This document shows positions 59,139 to 64,000 of a DNA stretch of 64,000 bases, in pieces. Under the pieces are notes generated by a model. That model was not told the DNA's origin. It did no database searches and was given only the letters and a program-made list of their open reading frames with translations. Source of the stretch: Gavia stellata (lineage: Eukaryota > Chordata > Aves > Gaviiformes > Gaviidae); assembly GCF_030936135.1 (NCBI RefSeq), contig NC_082635.1:124001-188000 (forward strand). The letters run 5' to 3'. The position numbers and the translations under genes are program-made. Numbering within the stretch: the stretch's first letter is position 1; each line of letters opens with the position of its first letter.

Positions 59139-62100
59139 ATGGTGGAGAAGGAGGAGGGCGGCCCCGGCGGCATCAGCGAGGAGGAGGCGGCACAGTATGA
59201 TCGGCAGATCCGGCTGTGGGGGCTCGAGGCCCAGAAGCGGTCAGTGGGGCTGAGGCCTACGGGGGAAGCCGGAGGGGGGCCCTGTGGGGGGCCGTAGAGG
59301 GGCTGGGGGGGGCTTGGGGGGGCCCTGCGGCCCGTGAGGGGCCTTGTCGGAGCTTGTGGGGGCCCGACAGGGCCTTGGAGGGGCCCTGCAATGTGAGGAG
59401 GGCCCTGGAGGGGCTTCTGGAGGGGCTCTGTAGGGGCCTGGGTGGGATTATCGGGGCCCCACAGCCTGTGAAGGACCATGTAGGAGCTTGTGGGGGCCCT
59501 ATAGAGCTGAGGAGGGCTTTGGAGAGCTTCTGGGGGCCTTGGAGGGGCTTGTGGGGGGCCCTAGAGGGGCGGGGGTGGGCTTCTGGGGGCTCTATGGCCT
59601 GTGAGAGACCCTATAGGAGCTTGTGGGGGGCCTGGAGGGGCCCTGCAATATGAAGGGGGCCTTGGAGGAGCTTGTGGGGGTCCCTGTAGGGGTCTGGAGG
59701 GGCCCTGCAATTTGAGAGAGGCATTGAAAGGGCTTCTAGGGGGTCCTAGGGGGGTCCTATAGGGGCCTGGAGGGGCTTGTGGGAGCCCTACAGCCTGTGA
59801 GGGAGCTTGTATGAGCTTCATGGGGGGCCTGGAGGGGCCCTGCAATGTGAGAAGGGCCTTATGAGGGTGTATAGGAGCTTGTGGTGGGGCCTATAGGGGC
59901 CTGGAGTGGCCCTGCAATGTGAGGGGGCCCTATAGAAGCTTGGCAGTAGGGCTGGAGGGGCCCTGCAAATGTGAGGGGGCCCTATAGAAGCTTGGTGGTG
60001 GGGGCTGGAGGGGCCCTGCGATGTGAAAGGGGTGTTGGAGGGGCTTATGGGGGCCCTGCAATGTGAAGGGGGCCCTATAGGTGCCTGGGCAGGGGCCCTG
60101 CAATGTGAGGGAGTCTTTTAGGGGCTTATGGGGGCCTTGGAGGAGTTTGCAGGGGGCCCTATAGGGGCCTGGAGTGGCCCTGCAACGTGAGGGGGGCCTT
60201 GGAGGAGCTTGTGGGGGCCCTATAGGAGCTTGTGGACGGCCCTGTAGGAACTTGGGGGGGCCTGTGGGGGCCCTACATCGTGTGGGAGGGCCGTGTAGGG
60301 GCTTCTGTGGCAACTGTAGCTGCTGCGGGGGGCTCTCGGGAGCTTTGTAGGGGCTTCAGAGAGGGGTCGGCAGTGGGTATGTAAGCATATAGGGGCTTGT
60401 GGGGGTCTGTGGGGTCTCTGCTGACCCCACGCAAAACTTAGGCTTAGCCAAACTCACTGTAGTGCACGTTTGGGTGAAATTTGTGCCTCCTGGAGTGGAA
60501 GCTGGGGGGTGAGAGGCGGGAGGTAAACGGCTTCCGACTCATTCCCAGCTGGAACTGCAAAGCATCTGCTCCCACACGCCAATTCCTGGGTCTTTCCCTG
60601 CTAGAAACCCTCTTGCTCAGCCCCTATTTTCTCTAGAAGGGCTTTTTTTTTTTCGTCTTTCAAGTAATTTTTTGTGGTTCTTTTCTGCAGCCCATCCAGA
60701 TTTCTGCCCGCTTCCAATTTCTTAGGTGTTCCCCGGGAAGCGGCGATGGGGTTTGTTCGGGAGAAGGTGGAACAACCCCCAAATATGGACATGAACATAA
60801 CGATGTTGCTGGACGCAGATAAAATCGAGCGTGAAAATAGGCCAAAAAAGCAGGATTCTCTCTGTTTAACAGCCCGGATTGTCGCTCGGTGCTGAGTAAA
60901 CTTGATCTTGTTGGAAAACGGATACAAACTAATTAATAACAGACTTCCAACGGGAGGGGAAAAAATATATCTAAATGATAAAAGGCGAGGAAAACACATC
61001 GGTCAGTTATTCGGAAACCTTAAAACTTGCACGCACAGTTTTGTGCTGGAATAAATATACGCAAAAATGTACTCATTTCCTATTAATTATTATTTATCCA
61101 CACCCCGGTGCAGCTCCGGCCCTCAGCCCCTTTTTTTGGGGGGGCTATTAGGAGCCCCGAAGTGTGCGTTGTAATGAACCTGCACCACCCCCCCGACCCC
61201 ATTTGCTGAAAAGCAGCGCAAGACTTCGGTGTTATCCTCTCTTCCAAAGCTGCAAACGCTCTTTTTTTCTGTGAATTTTGCTGAATTACCCACTCCTGAC
61301 AGCTTGTGTGTGTCTCCCTCTGCTTCCAAATCACGTTAAACCTGCTTTTTCCCCAGGCAGGGATGCCGAGGAGCGCGGCTTTCCTATCTGGCCGTATTTA
61401 TCCACCGTGTTTTCCCTCCGAGCGCCGATGATTCCCCTTCGCCCCAACCCCTCGGGGGGATGCTCCAACCGAGCCGTTAACGTTGACTGAGTCTTTCTGC
61501 CGCAGGTTACGAGCTTCCCGGGTGCTGCTGGTGGGGATGAAGGGTCTCGGAGCAGAAGTGGCGAAGAATCTCATCTTGGCGGGAGTCAAAGGCTTGACCA
61601 TGCTGGACCATCAGCAGGTGAGGAGCTTGCAGCTTTGGTTAGCAAAGCTCCCAGACCACCCCCCCAGTGCGGTGCGGTGCTGGAGGACTCGCTCGCTGCT
61701 TTTCGGGATAAATATTCTGCCTGGGGTGGAATTACTCCATTTTGGGGCACGTTGAGTTTGCGTTTCCAGTCGTTGACGTGGCAGCTAAATGCCAGGGCTG
61801 AGCTCCGCCACCCGCTCTCGAGCTGGGGGCTGAACCGCAGCCTCCCCTGTCCCTTTCCGGACGTCCTGGGGTGCTGCACCCCGCTCTGACAAGCCAGCTT
61901 ATTTCTGGGGATGCTTGGCTTTGGCGTTAGCAGCTCTCCACCCAGCCCTCTCCCGTCTATCTCCATCGGGACAGCCCCTTCCTGTGTTTATCTGGGGCTG
62001 GCAGGCGTGCGTGAAGCAGATGTGGGGCTCAAAGCTCCTGCCAAGAGTCTCGTGGACCCCGGAATCCCTAAACAGAATCTGCGGTGAGTTTTAATTCCCG

Positions 62101-63984
62101 ATCCGGAGCTTTGTGCCCTGCGGCAAACGTCACCAGCGCCGGCTGAACATGTTGCTCAGGCGAACGTGGCCTCTGGGTCACGGCGCAGCGTCTCCTCAGG
62201 CGCAAGAGGGAGCTGCGAGCTCGGGAGCGGGGAGAAGCGAGCTACGACGCTGCGGGGGATTGAAGAATAGCGCAAAATAACCAAGAGATTTTTTTCCTAT
62301 TTTTTTTTCCCTCTGGTTATCTCACAATGAGTTTTCCTGCGGCTGGGATGGCACCGCTTAGCTGTTCCCTTCCAGTTCCCGCTTGCGCAGCACCCGCTGT
62401 AATTCTCCGCGGGGGGCTTTTCCCACCCTTCCCGAGTCCGCAGGAAGACTCATCTCTCCGTTTTTCTCCCGTTTCAGGTTTCCCAAGAGGACACGCGAGC
62501 TCAGTTCCTCATCCCCGTGGGTTCCTTGGGCCGCAACAGAGCCGAAGCCTCGCTGGAGCGGGCGCAGAACCTCAATCCCATGGTGGACGTGAAAGCTGAC
62601 TCCGAGAGCGTGGAAAGCAAACCCGAAGAGTTCTTCACCCAGTTCGACGCAGTACGTGCGGCGGGGGGAGAGAAAGGTCGGAGGAGAAAGGGGCTTGCTG
62701 ACTTCTTATTAAGTCTCCTCGCTAATTACTCTTATTCTGATTGCGTTAGCGCTGAGAGTGTCTATCCTTGAGCCGCGGGCAGCTGCCTGCCTGTTGTCGG
62801 CGCGAGTTTTCCCCGCCGCGGTTACAGGTTGAGCTGCCTGACTCTTCAGAAATGGCATCTGTTCCCCTTCTGGTCTCCTCCGTGGGTCGCAACAGGCGGC
62901 GGCTGCCTGCTGCCTGCTTTTTTCGGGTGTGATGGGGCTGGTAGTTGTAGGTACCGCAGCCGATGGCGGCTTCCCAATCCGGCCTTCTTGCCGGATGGTG
63001 AAAAATCCGGCGGCGGCTCTGAAAGCAAGGGGAGGAGGAACGCATCCAGGTCTTGTAGCTCCCGCGGATCGGCTGCCTGCCTCTGCCTGACTGCAGGGCG
63101 GCAGGCGCTGCCGAGGGGATCGTAAAGCGCTGATTACAATAACGCGGCCCTGCGGGGAGCTACCCCGGGGTACATATCCTGCTCCGCTCCCAGGCCCTGA
63201 GCTTTAGAAATAACCGTATTTAGCGTCGTTCCCCCAATTCCCACCAAAATTCTCCGGAAACGGGATGCTGTATCCCTTAACCTCCTAATTATGCCCGGAG
63301 CGGAGGCTGCTGGAATTAGCCCCTGTGAACGGGAGGGGAAAATTGATAATTACTCCCAGCGTTGTGCCCCGCTGTGAATGAAACGGCAACTCTTCCCCGC
63401 CGCCCCAGGAAAGGGGGGGAGATGTTACACCCCCCAATAACCCCGTGAGGAGGGAAGGAGGGGGGTAAACGTTCAAATTTCTGCCTGCAGGTCTGCCTAA
63501 CCTGCTGCTCCCGGGATGTTATGGTGAAGATCGACCAGATTTGCCACAAAAACAGCGTCAAGTTCTTCACCGGCGACGTTTTCGGCTACCACGGCTATAT
63601 GTTTGCCGACCTGGGGGAACACGAATTCGTGGAGTGAGTCGGGGAGGGCTGCGGTCTCGGGGAGCGGGTGGCGAGAGGAGAACCGGCCCCACAAGAAGGG
63701 TATCGGTGTTTCGGCTGCCTTCACCCCCTCGGAGAGGCTGCCTGTTTTTGGGACCCGGGAGATTTGAAGTCTTTTAAAAAGACTTTTTGCCGCTGAGCAG
63801 CGCGAGTGGGGATGGCGGTTTCTCAAAGCGAGCTCAGTTGGTGGTTTTTTGGGTTGTTTTTTTTCCCCCCCCCCGCCTCCGTAGAGAGAAAACCAAGGTC
63901 GCCAAAGTCAGCCCGGGTGTGGAAGATGGGCCGGACACCAAAAAAGCCAAACTCGACTCGTCGGAGACCACCATGGTGAAAAAG
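59139..63984 (+). CDS. SAE1: SAE1, SUMO-activating enzyme subunit 1 (5' part)
   Basis: SAE1 pairs with UBA2 to form the nuclear E1 that adenylates SUMO and passes it to UBC9. Five coding exons lie in the window: 59139-59239, 61506-61617, 62478-62651, 63491-63633, 63885-63984, together 630 nt (210 codons) in one unbroken frame. The start is [20 protein letters not shown]. Next come [19 protein letters not shown], the nucleotide-binding Gly-rich segment [74 protein letters not shown] and the linker peptide SSETTMVKK, all close to human SAE1. A GTGAGT donor at 63985 shows the gene continues beyond the window. Head-to-head pairing with ZC3H4 matches human 19q13.32. Confidence 0.97.
59250..60375. 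repeat. ~55-65-bp minisatellite in SAE1 intron 1
   Basis: Irregular units with GGAGGGGCCCTGCAATGTGA, GGGGGCCCTATAGGGGCCT and GGGGCTTGTGGGGG, beginning about 10 bp after the exon 1 donor. It is the only large array in the right third of the window. Confidence 0.92.
60376..61505. other. Unique part of SAE1 intron 1
   Basis: About 1.1 kb of mixed-composition DNA with no recognised exon, repeat family or RNA gene. Confidence 0.5.
61618..62477. other. SAE1 intron 2
   Basis: 860 bp of unique intronic sequence with no recognised feature; the acceptor is a T/C-rich tract ending GTTTCAG. Confidence 0.5.
62652..63490. other. SAE1 intron 3
   Basis: 840 bp of unique intronic sequence. A CTGCCTGC-type motif recurs near 62780, 62840, 62900 and 63075, but no organised array or exon is seen. 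Confidence 0.45.
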
Positions 63985-64000
63985 GTGAGTGGGATGGGGG

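Overview
The window is vertebrate nuclear DNA with spliced genes (consensus splice sites, polyadenylation signals, CpG-rich promoters). Very high GC, long G and C runs and dense GC-rich minisatellites suggest a bird GC-rich microchromosome (dot chromosome). The species cannot be named from sequence alone. A run of exactly 200 N (19065-19264) is a scaffold gap. Seven genes are identified, all orthologues of human 19q13 genes. 

Layout. (1) 1-13.84 kb, minus: PPP1R13L (iASPP). The last exon lies beyond position 1, and the introns are almost entirely minisatellite. (2) 13.9-19.06 kb: upstream or intronic PPP1R13L sequence with three large arrays and a CpG island near 17.6 kb, ending at the N gap. 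(3) 19.27-38.16 kb: YIF1B (+), a short IMUP/C19orf33-like gene (-), SPINT2 (-) and PPP1R14A (+). This is the order and relative orientation of human 19q13.2, inverted as a block. (4) 38.2-40.6 kb: a C-rich array between convergent genes. (5) 40.75-58.5 kb: ZC3H4 (-), in a calmer region almost free of GC minisatellites. (6) 59.1-64 kb: first five coding exons of SAE1 (+), head-to-head with ZC3H4 as in human 19q13.32. 

The genes are unrelated in function: p53/RelA inhibition (iASPP), ER-Golgi traffic (YIF1B), a small Ser/Lys-rich nuclear-type protein (IMUP), a membrane-anchored Kunitz inhibitor (SPINT2), a PP1 inhibitor of smooth muscle (PPP1R14A), control of non-coding transcription (ZC3H4) and SUMO activation (SAE1). 

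Highlights. In PPP1R13L a 60-bp minisatellite is built from the exon end plus its splice donor and stays in frame with the ankyrin exon for several units. ZC3H4 carries a U12-type AT-AC intron between zinc fingers 2 and 3 and a GC-AG intron. A 38-nt alternative first coding exon gives ZC3H4 an intact 1238-codon frame. Many exons in the GC-rich half carry single-base length errors, mostly +1 in G/C runs, which look like assembly errors; ZC3H4 (14 exons) and SAE1 (5 exons) have none.
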